A stretch of 60,000 nucleotides of DNA from Membranipora membranacea (Eukaryota > Bryozoa > Gymnolaemata > Cheilostomatida > Membraniporidae): assembly GCA_914767715.1 (NCBI GenBank), contig OU612071.1, positions 7,425,493 to 7,485,492 on the forward strand, in the 5' to 3' direction. Within the stretch, counting starts at the first letter, position 1, and each line of letters begins with the position of its first letter. A program made the position numbers and the translations under genes. The notes under the pieces were generated by a model. The model saw only the letters and a list, made by a program, of their open reading frames with translations, searched no databases and was not told the DNA's origin. Shown here piece by piece: positions 50,489-60,000 of the stretch.

Positions 50489-53400
50489 CATACAATATAA
50501 AATTTACTTACCACCTTTCAAAAATTTACATATTGTGTCCTCTTATTGAAACACAAGACAACTCTCAATTCAGTTGAACCCGCAAAAAAATGGAATCTCT
50601 AAAAGTTAAACAGGAAGTGAGTGTTTGCCAACACAACAGCAAGACTGCAAACTCTTTCTCTTTGGAGCTGGAACTGACAAGGAGTAGTAATTCCCAGTCC
50701 CGCCACTGGTTTTGGAGTTGGATATTCTGACTGAGCCTCCCCATCCATAATGAGTAAGTTTAAATTTAACACATACTAGATCATCCCAAAGAGGTGACAG
50801 CAAGTACTAGCAGAGCATATAGTGGTGAATATAGTTAGTTACAGTTAGCACTAAAGTTGTTGCCAGCATTCAAATCATTTTCAATCATGTTGTTAAGATC
50901 AAGGGCAGTCTGATAATTAGTAACCTTCCCATGGTGACATTGTACTTACAGTAGAGAGGCAGATAGGGCCAACCCCATGATTGCAGCACATGTTAATCCG
51001 CCCTTCACAAAATCAAGTATTATTGTGATTGCTGCATGATGTTAATCATGTCAATTGATATTAAAGTATGGATTGGATTCAATAACCAACCAAGGCAGGT
51101 GTCCCCTCCCATTTTCCTTATCCCCTGATTGAGTTGGATAGGCTCACTTTTATAATGCACTATGTTATACCATAGTCGCTTGTGACTTAGGCCCAGGCCT
51201 CTAGTAAATGGGAAACCCTATCCATCATACTAGATTTCCCAGTATGAGGGTGATTAGGCATGGTGAGGCACCCACATTTCAGTACTATTCATTCAAATCA
51301 CTATAAACCAATTATTGTTTTAGGCCGTCAAAACATCCTGCATACCGGTGAGTGGTCAGTTAATGCCTCGCTACTACAACTACAGAAACCCAAGGTTAGT
51401 TATTAACGACCATTTCAATTGTCCTGTCCCTATCCTGTTAATAAAACTGATGTCATCTACTTCAATATGATCACAAATAACAACTATGGGCTGAGAAACC
51501 CATCATTGATTTGACAATTTATCTCTGGCTAGCGGTAAAAGATGGTTTCTTGTCTTAGTCTTTATAAAAGTTTTCAAGTTAAGGTCTAGGACCGCGTTGG
51601 TAAAAAGTCAAGTATCCTGGGGATTACCACTAATCCTGTGCCTAAACCTTCATCAAAACTGGGATTCCATAACTTGCCTACAGATTCAGCTCTAGCATCA
51701 ATAAGTAATATTAAAAGGAAAAATGGGCAATTTTGAGTTGTCTTATGTTTTAGTAGAGTTGTTCAATTTAAAATACCTTTCTTTTGTGAGTCCTTTTATT
51801 GCAATCCATGGCTGTTGTGGAAGTCACAACATGACAAGGAGTTCAATCCTCAGACTAACTCACAAAACTAGTAAAACCAAGTTCTGTTTAACCAAAAACT
51901 ATACATAATATAGTGTCCTGTGGACCCACAGGCTATCAACTAGCAGATATCATTACTCAGGGACGTCGTAGACGACCAATTGACTTCCCTTTGAATATAT
52001 ACCTTACATTATTAATTTGTTCATTATAAGCACAGAAATTCCGAAACCATTTCTAAATATGTAGCTCGAGGATGTACCAACTCAAGCCCTTGAAAATGTT
52101 GAAACCTCTTTTATTTGTAATCATGAGATCCTGAGGCCCTCAGATATCAACAAGTGGTGGAAACTATGGGCAATAAATAAAGCCTTGACCTTACCAATCA
52201 CCAGTAAGTCACTGAATTTTCTTTTACCAGTTATCTCTGTTGGTGGTGATCCAAGCAAGTTGAGGTTTCAACCATATTAAAACTAAGTCTTAATTTAGGG
52301 GCTAATTTTCATGTAGACCCACCCTGATGTTAGATGTAGGCAATTTCTAATTCCAGCAACACTTGTATCTAGTTTGCAAATCTCAATTTATGTTGGTACC
52401 CAGAATCTCATGACTGACTCAGTTATCTATACTGTGCCAAGGGGAAAATGCCTTAAGTCATTGATAGGCAGAGCCCATCTTATCCTTAGTGCAAATTGCA
52501 CTTGAAATTCTACATGTCAGCTACTGAAAATATAGTAATTTAGATTGGATTTTCCATGAAATGTCAAATTTTTTGCCACACAGTTAGACGTTCATAAATG
52601 TTTACTCACTGCTACCTACCTCACTTATAGTTAACCTTCAGCTAAATCACCTTACCCCAATAAATAATTCTCATAAGATCTATTACTAAATGCCAATCGG
52701 AATCACATTGTATACACATCTTATCTGTCAAATTCTTTACCCTTGCGTGTAGAAGGCAACCATGAGTACTTTTGAGACCATGCTACCACGAATACAATTT
52801 ATGGGTCAGACACTGTTAACGCAATAGACTAAGCTTGGCTGCATTTATTTTCAAGCATACTGTGGTGACATTAATTATTCTTACCCATTTCCTCCACGTG
52901 AACGCAAACGTTTTAAAAGCTTGTCTCCTAGGCACACAAACAACTTTAAGGCTTCTTTTAATGACAGGCCAAATATCAGAGTTTCTCAAACAAGGAAAGT
53001 TAGATGCAGTTAACAACTTTCAGACTGAAATACTGCTCGAAATCATGAACAACTAAATAACTCAACATTAACTGAACATTATAATTTTTCTAAACACATC
53101 ATTTAACACATAAATTTCATAAATTTCACGGGTGATGACTCCTCTGATGGAACAGATATAAAGGCTTCGGAAACCATCAAGCTGAATATCAATTTGTGCG
53201 CTTTTAATAGACAATGGATGACTGCCTCCACATTTATGGACGTCCAATCCATTCCAAAAGAGTAGTCACCAGCACTGGATCCTGGACAAATTTCCTCATA
53301 ATTTCTTCACATAATTTTCTCTCATAATTTCCTCATATTTTTCATCTTAATTTTCCTCATAATTTCTCATCATAATTTCTTCTAATAATATTCTCACATA

Positions 53401-54249
53401 ATCTTTTCACATAATTTCTTCTAATAATTGTCTCTCATAATCGTTGGCCTGGGTCTGAAGTTTTCTGGTAGTCAGGGCTGTCTGTCTCGGTCGATACCTC
53501 AAAACTAGGCATCACCGAAAACGAGCAGGCAGTCTCAACTCCTCAGCTCAACAGCCTCAGGTCCTTAAATGATTATGAGAATTCCAAATAATAACCAAAA
53601 AAAATTTTTTTTTCTCCAATAAATTCAAGATTTAAAATCAGTTTCATTGCATCAAAGTCTACTAACTTTCCTCCTACTCACATGTGGATTTGATTTGAGA
53701 ATTTCCTAAGTACACCCTCGAGCTGCAACTCTTACCCCTAATTAAAATGAGATGGTTCCATGACTTACTGCGGTTTTCTTGTGATAAGAGGAAGATAATT
53801 TTTATGCAATTAATAATCCGGCTAGTTGTGAACCTGTAATATAGAAAATAACATAGCGTGAGTTACAAAGCCCATTAATCATGGTTTAATTATCAGTACA
53901 ATGGTGTAAAGATTCTGTATACCATCACAGTGTAAGGATATACCCTTACTCTGTGATACCATGGAGTACTTGACACCAGCGCACAAAGTTAATCCATAAA
54001 TGATTGGCATCTTTGCTTGGATATATTTTTAATCACGCTTGTCTCCGATGCAGGGTTTGAATCAATGAATACTGTCACTGAATACTGGTAAAAATTATTT
54101 ACACTTTTGCACTTATAGATTTGCTAGATATACTGATGGAGATGATTCTTATGATGTCTACTTACGATTTCAATAAAGTAAAGAGCTTGATAAAGTAAGG
54201 GGTTAAATAAACAGAAACAGTAGTCTGAAGGTCGTTAGATCTCTCCTCA
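49771..54249 (-). other. Non-coding interior of the LTR retrotransposon
   Basis: Contains a (CTCG)n tract near 50116-50134, (CATA)n at about 50440-50490, and a run of TTTCTTCACATAAT-like units at 53287-53450. A minus-strand frame near 50040-49665 is rich in Arg and Gln but has no recognisable Gag or Pol motif. No PBS-to-PPT open frame exists. Confidence 0.6.
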
Positions 54250-54263
54250 CTCGGCGAGCACCA
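54250..54263 (-). promoter_or_regulatory. Primer-binding-site candidate
   Basis: On the minus strand TGGTGCTCGCCGAG begins two bases after the LTR end. The TGG start and position are those of a tRNA-primed site. The tRNA species was not identified. Confidence 0.65.
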
Positions 54264-54265
54264 AT

Positions 54266-55237
54266 TGTGGGATTCCGGGTTATGGAGTCACCACATTAAC
54301 TCTCCGCTACTGAGATCTGTGCTCACGAGCTCGGTATGATGATTCTCACTATGTGACACTGACTTATTTACATAATTGTGATGTCATTTATTTCGAGATC
54401 AAACACTTGACAAAGAGCATGCCTTTTAATTCTTATCAAGTTTAACATCAAACATAAATCAACTTCAAAATGCATGTCTTATTTCTACAAGTCATACTTT
54501 CTAGTCAATGATGCCATGCATGCTGGATTTAATTCATTTAACTCAATTAGTTGATGGTATAGATAATCCAACCAAATGTTATACTGTGCCAATATTAAAT
54601 AATAAGGCGAGTTCTATTTCCCTATAAATATCACTAACGTACAATAAATGAAAATATTATGATAACAACTCGTAAAACTTTCATGTTTAAAAAAAAACTG
54701 ACCTGTCTTCAAAAGAAGTTGCAAACAAAGAGTGCTGCTTGACGACCAGAGGGTCGCCAAACAAATCATGCTTTCCATTGGTGAACCATGCTCTTATATA
54801 GCATGGTTCCAGACACAGTAAAAATTGCTGACGTCAATAAGCAAAAAAACAAAAAATAAACACAATTTTCAATTACCGCAAAAAGAGGGTTGATCGGCCG
54901 CAAGAGTGGGTTGATCCAGGGTTGATCGGCCGCAAGTGTGGGTTGGTGTAAGTCAGGCATTATGCTAATTCTGAATTGTCTCTGTTGGCGCCACCTTTAC
55001 TGCATTGTCATGGTTGTCACGGTTCTGGCGTTAGGGTGGCACCGGTATTAAGAATAGAATTTAGATTTGCATATATTTGCCTGTCCCTGATTCGAGGTGA
55101 TATGCACTAGCTGGTAACTGCGTGTCCTCGAGTCGAGGTTGAGTGTACTGATGATGATGCTGGCTATAATATTGGATGTTCTTATTGCGTCCGATGTTGA
55201 TATAGAAATTATCCTGTTTGCTGCTGTTAATGCGACA
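54266..55237 (-). repeat. 5' LTR (intact, 972 bp)
   Basis: Uninterrupted LTR. Compared with the other LTR it has about 43 extra bases (near 54701-54743) and scattered substitutions, and it shows the empty site of the foldback insertion at about 55157-55164. Divergence between LTRs is small, so integration is fairly recent. Confidence 0.85.
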
Positions 55238-55391
55238 AAGACACGCCCACTAAACCTGTTACCGATTGCATAACAGCTCTTATTCAGGCTAGGATCATTC
55301 ATCATTGCTGGGAGTTACCCTCTCTCTTCGTGTAGCCGAGTACTGACTTACTTTATTTTGCCTGCTGATTATCAAAAATTTCCCTGTCATA

Positions 55392-55487
55392 GCCCGGGAA
55401 AATAGCGAAGCCGAGGGATGACACACAATTTTTTTCGTTGGAAAAGTAAAAATGATTGTTTGTCATTACTCGTCTTCCGTAGTATAC
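55392..55487 (-). repeat. Short dispersed repeat, partner of 42358-42454
   Basis: Inverted copy of 42358-42454, just outside the LTR element. Landmarks are CCGAGGGATGACAC and GTCTTCCGTAGTATAC. Confidence 0.65.
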
Positions 55488-55569
55488 ATTCTAGGCATTC
55501 AGCCGCAGATCTTTGAAACATGAAAACTTCTATTGAGTATATTGGAATGCATGTATTAGCTTAGGGTCG

Positions 55570-55571
<2 letters not shown>

Positions 55572-55637
<66 letters not shown>
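55572..55637. repeat. (CTTT)n microsatellite
   Basis: About 16 uninterrupted copies of a four-base unit. It creates a spurious Lys/Glu/Arg-repeat frame on the minus strand. It directly abuts a truncated array repeat. Confidence 0.98.
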
Positions 55638-55639
55638 GA

Positions 55640-56470
55640 CCACTGTCAATAGCTTTACTACCGCATACATCAAAGGATGATTCATAGCATTCATTATGCA
55701 ACCACATCATTATGTAGAAACTGTTTGTGAGCGGTAAACAGAAGAGGGATGTCCCCAACCACAAGATCAGCTGATTCATTCATATCTTTTTTTTTAAAAA
55801 TGACATTCATTATTAACTTGCTCTCACTATCATAGATTCAAGAAATGCAATAGGATCTGAAAACTGCATGACTTCCCTAACTCTCATTCTAAGCGGAATT
55901 TATATTACTCTAGTTTTGATTTATAATCTTTGAATTTAATGAATTTGTAAAAAATAACCTATCAATTTTACCTGAATTCTTCTGATATCTTTGAGAAGCA
56001 CTGACACAGATTAGGGTAGTTGGAATGAGTTACTATACAGCCTCCTGTTTTTGCTGAGTGTATACTGGTATGTGAAATTGTTTGGTAACCAACTATAGTA
56101 CTGTGAATTGATCGCAGCAAAAACTCATGTTTAATTTCAGGTCAGACTGCTACAAACAAAAACTGACCCAGCCATAAACTGAAATGCTAAAAATGGATGC
56201 CGCCAGTAGGGTGAAATACATGTGCAGATGATCCCAAACCTGTTAGCCTAGAGCTTCATGAAGTCGCCGAGCAGACAGATTTAAATCCATTTGTGGTTTA
56301 ATTTTTATTTTTAAGGCTCCACCTTTAATCCTTGCATATACGTCAATCAGCCAAACAGTAATTTACTGTCATAAAACAGTCCTTTCAACTTTCAACTTCA
56401 ATATTGTTTGTAAACATAAACCTTATTAGAACATTGATATCGGAACAAGGCCAAATCAAAACATGATGAC
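55640..56470 (+). repeat. Direct copy of the array repeat (26085-26790)
   Basis: Matches 26085-26790 and, in part, 21420-22070 in the same orientation, including the blocks CATACATCAAAGGATG, AACTATAGTACTGTGAA and TCGCCGAGCAGACAGATT. At 56397-56440 it continues through ATATTGTTTGTAAACATAAACC, the point where the copy at 26790 is cut by the Ginger1-like element. Confidence 0.85.
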
Positions 56471-56639
56471 ATATTTAATCAAATCCATGCTATTAGGTGA
56501 ACATCACTTAGGAGTTCGCTCCTCAGCCAAAAGACAAAGAATTGTTGCACTAAAGTTTCAGCGGAGTTCACTATTTGGCCAATGAAGCCGACAGACATAG
56601 AACTGCTGCACTAGAGTTTCTCGTTGTCTGCAGCTGAAA

Positions 56640-57330
56640 TACAGGTTAAACAGCTGCTGACACAGCTTTGCCCAGCAGCAGCAGCGCCACCATTCAAAAA
56701 TCTAAATAGAGCGTTGTGGCCTCAAAACATCTAGCCAGTAGCTTTGCATGGTGTTATATGAGCTCTCAAATGTAGGGAGTATCTTCTTCCCAGCCATCCA
56801 CCATTAGTGATGTCAAAAATTGCCCCTAACTGATCAGGTGCCTTTAAAATCTAGCTAAGATCCAACACTTTCATTAGTGTTGGATAATTTGAGATTTGCC
56901 CCCCACCCCGCAATCTATTCTATACAAAGACATTTTTCTTAAGACTATTGTCTTGTAAAGACAAGAATAGGAGCCACTTATATCTCTTTATCAGTTTTCA
57001 CAATAATCAATGTTGTAATTTTTGTCATTCAAATATTGTGCTAGATAAAAGAAATGATAGAGCAAGGATAATACCAGCAGTATGGTATCATCAAGTAAGC
57101 TAGATCCTGTTGCTATCTTGTTACAGAATGTATGAATTTGAAATATGCCAAAAACAGTTTCAACTTGTTGATGCAATACACATATTAATACCAGTATATA
57201 TGTCGCATAGTATTATGATAAAAAATTGTTGACTATGGCGCAACCTGTTCACACTGCCAAGTTGATGGATATAACTCAAACATGCCATGAAGTTTGATGC
57301 GGGTATATCACGTTTATTTGCAACGTGTCA
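56640..57330 (-). repeat. Inverted copy of the array repeat (25060-25810)
   Basis: Reverse complement of 25060-25810 and of 20700-21370, including the G-run block (here CCCCCCACCCCG) and the block containing CAACTTGTTGATG. It leads directly into the plus-strand RING exon, as the array does for the minus-strand gene, so the inversion includes the upstream region. Confidence 0.85.
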
Positions 57331-57422
57331 CCAAGAATAAACAGTGTTATCAGTTTCTCTGATCAGTATTTCATTTTACTTCAAAGCACCCTGCTGCTAG
57401 CTTCTAACAATTTATCATCAAA

Positions 57423-60000
57423 ATGGCCGAGTCTACCGAAAGAGAAGAAAAATTTCTGGAGTGCTCTCTCTGTTTTGAGAATGATGAGCTGAAGAGGCTG
57501 CCGTGTCATCCTGGACATATATTCTGTGTGAAATGTTTGACTAAGGATTTTGAGGTCACCAAGGTAGTCAGGTGTTCTCTATGCAGGTGAGTATTTACCT
57601 CCCTTGTTTTGTGCTTTGATGACTGATATACTCTTCAGATACCGGCTCACTATGGTTGTCATATTGAATTATGTGCACTGAGAGATTTGCTTCTAAGGGC
57701 CCTGTTAATGGTTTTTCTATGCGAAATAAAATTATCATGCATATGACATTCTGATTGTAATACAGTCACAGTTTGTCATTGACAGTATTAACCTTTTCAC
57801 AGTTTTCCATGGCATATTTGCAAAGCATTTTGCTTCTAGGCATATTCTTTAAGTTCAAAGTGTCAATGCCAATGACTGATTAGTGTCAGATTCGGTGTTG
57901 AGATTTTTCTACACACCCAGTACATGACGTATTTCATGGCCTCACAACAAGGATGCATTCTAGTTTTCTAGAATGCATCAGATTCTCAGTATGAGTATCA
58001 AGGGCACCTTGCCCTCCTATTTAGGGGCCGCCCAATCTGCTGTGTCTTACTGAACGGCAAGCACTTTTCAGACTAGTGTATGCATCCAATTCTATCTACC
58101 AAGTCCGATCGAATATCTTAACAGAATGCATAAAATTATACCTCAAGAGAGTCTGTTTTAAAAGCTACAGGACATATTGTTGGTCACTTCCTAAAAGAGC
58201 AGTCTTTTATTTTGTCTAACATGACCTTGATTCTATTGTAAACAATACAAGAGCTTTTAGTTGTGAATAGAAATTCTTACACTGAGACATCACTACTAAC
58301 ACAGTAACGTATTCTTGTTGCCATTATGTTGCCAATTTAGTCGATTCTGGACAAACTTACAACAGTCATACTAGAATTTCTTACATTGATTTTGACATGA
58401 TTCTAGCCTTTTAATTTCTGGAAGTTTGCCAGAGAATATTGAAGGTGAATGAAAGCACTCGAAAGCTTCTCAGCGCTTTGGAAATAAAAGCAAATTGTCA
58501 GAATCATCTTAAGATTCCTTGATCGTTTTTTATCTTAAGGTCGGTGTTTGATGACGAAATTGGCTCCTTACAATCGGCCGGGGAACCTTTGGATAAGTTT
58601 CTCTGCTGTGATGTCTGTATGAGGAAAGAAGATTTACTGTAAAATCTGTAGGAAGAAGTTCTGTACGACTCATGAGAAGGTTGGTAAAACATTGGTTGAG
58701 TGATAGTACATGAGTTGGGCTCCGCAACGAATGTCTTCAATTGCAATTTTTCTGGGTCAATCAATCTCTTTGAACCCGGCAGTAATGTGATAATTGGTGG
58801 TTTGTTCTACAAATTTTGCCCACAAAAAACAGACAGACATATCAGACAACAATTTAAATTAATTGAAAAAAAGGAGTGAAGAGTATTAAGCAAGAAATTT
58901 GAAAATGACAAGTTGTCCGAATGATTTTTCATTCCTAGTGGACACCAGCAAATCATAACACGTATATCTAACAATTTTATCAAGGAATTGGCACAATAGA
59001 TATCGTTGTTTAGGCTAAAGCCAGGTGTGATAGCTATATTAAGAACACACCTTGCAGAGTTCTAGGTTATAAACATATTTTTAATGAAGCATCCCACCGC
59101 GTTTTTTCAGCACCATAATGAATCATCGGATGATCATGCCCAGTACCAAAATGATATCAAACCCTTTTTTTTCTCAAACAAGTTTAATTTGTCCTTAAAC
59201 TTAGCATTTTCATTCCATAGGCCCATAATGAATCTTTAGATGATCACGCCCGGATCAGAATGGATGAGTATAAGAAAGAATTCAGAAAACTTGAGACCAG
59301 ATACTGTCAGACACATACAGATGAACTGTACAATATAGGCTGTGAGAGATGCCACAATGTCTATTGTGAAGTATGCAACTTTTCACAGGAGATCGGAACA
59401 TGTACTGATGGTTTGTTTCTCTTACTTGCATTCAAAAATTAGTAACTCTAGATCATGAAGTTGGAGTTATGTTGGACAGGATAAGCAGGCAGACCTTAAG
59501 GATTGAGTCTCGACTCTTCACATATCATCAGGTAATCAACCTTATCAAAACTTCAATAAGAATAAAACTTGTTATGGCCCAAGCTTCAATGTGTCAGCCA
59601 TGTGGATAAGTAACTCTGCTATCTGAGAAAGATCACAAATTCCTTCAAACTCTCTCAATGATCAGGCACTAGATAAACGTTTATTTTACACTTTGATGTT
59701 GAGCCTTGTTATTCAACCATCTGATACCATACAGATATGAGGTAGAAAAAAGAAATATTTAGCAAGTTAAGCAGCAATTGGATCCCTGAAAAAGCTTTCA
59801 AAAAATTGTTACCAACAAAGTTAGAATTCCAAGGTGATCGGCTTTATTACATAGAAATTTGAAAGTTTCCAATAAAATCTCAGTAATGATTAACCTAATA
59901 AATAATATACATAACAATTATTGAAGCAACACAACTATGATGATTCACTGTGCAAGCACATACCAGTTACTTTGTATCCCAGATAAACTTGTGTTCTCAA
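57423..60000 (+). pseudogene. Inverted TRIM paralogue without tyrosinase (partial, broken)
   Basis: Exon 1 (57423-57586) is intact with a full RING and GTGAGT donor. Exon 2 (from 58540) has a 20 bp deletion after ...MRKED that shifts the frame to an immediate TAA; its donor reads GTTGGT. Exon 3 (59221-59410) is intact B-box2, closest to copy A of the other gene. About 40 bases later the sequence jumps into the second half of exon 8 (from about 59452, GAAGTTGGAGTTATG), so exon 7 and half of exon 8 are gone. Intron 8 follows to the window end. A C-terminal part may lie beyond. No tyrosinase DNA is present between exons 3 and 8. Confidence 0.85.

Larger units (their letters stand above)
45317..55237 (-). 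mobile_element. Non-coding LTR retrotransposon (LARD-like)
   Basis: Two direct repeats, 45317-49419 (interrupted) and 54266-55237, both TGTGGGATTC...GCGACA on the plus strand, hence TG...CA ended. AAGA flanks both sides (45313-45316, 55238-55241), a 4 bp target duplication. On the minus strand a primer-binding-site candidate follows the 54266-55237 LTR and a G-rich tract precedes the other, so the element reads right to left. The 4.8 kb interior has no frame above about 100 codons and no gag or pol motif, so it must rely on another element's proteins. The partner family is unknown. Confidence 0.8.

Noticed and set aside
45317-55237. LTR element read on the plus strand
   Set aside because: No TGG-type primer site follows the left LTR on the plus strand, while a good one follows the right LTR on the minus strand.
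55561-55779. Lys/Glu/Arg repeat protein on the minus strand
   Set aside because: It is a translation of a (CTTT)n microsatellite joined to a transposon-like repeat.

Overview
This is a eukaryotic, AT-rich, animal nuclear window. It has GT-AG introns, tripartite-motif (RING / B-box / coiled coil) genes of the kind expanded in marine invertebrates, and several transposon classes common in such genomes. I cannot name the species. No bacterial operons, CRISPR array, rRNA or convincing tRNA was found.

Layout. 1-9.6 kb: no gene recognised; an old ~1 kb direct duplication (2.4-5.1 kb) and the 3' tail of a non-LTR retrotransposon (5.2 kb). 9.6-19.8 kb, minus strand: the main gene. Eleven exons with matching phases give 1387 codons in the order RING - B-box1 - B-box2 - TYROSINASE - B-box1' - B-box2' - coiled coil - beta-propeller-like C-terminus. 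A 2.73 kb piece of genomic tyrosinase DNA, still carrying one intron, lies between two direct copies of a 1.13 kb part of the TRIM gene, and both junctions are in frame. Skipping exons 4-6 also keeps frame and gives an ordinary 624-residue TRIM protein. 19.8-26.8 kb: upstream region of that gene multiplied into an array that includes three broken copies of the RING exon.

26.8-33.9 kb: a 7.1 kb DNA transposon with ~280 bp terminal inverted repeats. It encodes a Gypsy-like integrase joined to an OTU protease-like domain, the architecture of Ginger1 elements, followed by F-box-like segments. It is decayed; one nonsense codon sits where the catalytic Glu is expected. 33.9-45.3 kb: no gene recognised; hairpin elements and two possible orphan exons. 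45.3-55.2 kb, minus strand: a non-coding LTR retrotransposon with a primer-binding-site candidate and a 4 bp target duplication. Its 3' LTR is split by a 3.16 kb foldback element with an 8 bp target duplication, and the other LTR gives the empty site. 55.2-57.4 kb: more copies of the array repeats.

57.4-60 kb, plus strand: an inverted, broken paralogue of the TRIM gene without tyrosinase, cut off by the window end. It records the gene structure before tyrosinase was captured.

Together these suggest a TRIM locus repeatedly rearranged by duplication and mobile DNA. The potentially novel item is the ubiquitin-ligase-type TRIM / copper-oxidase fusion.
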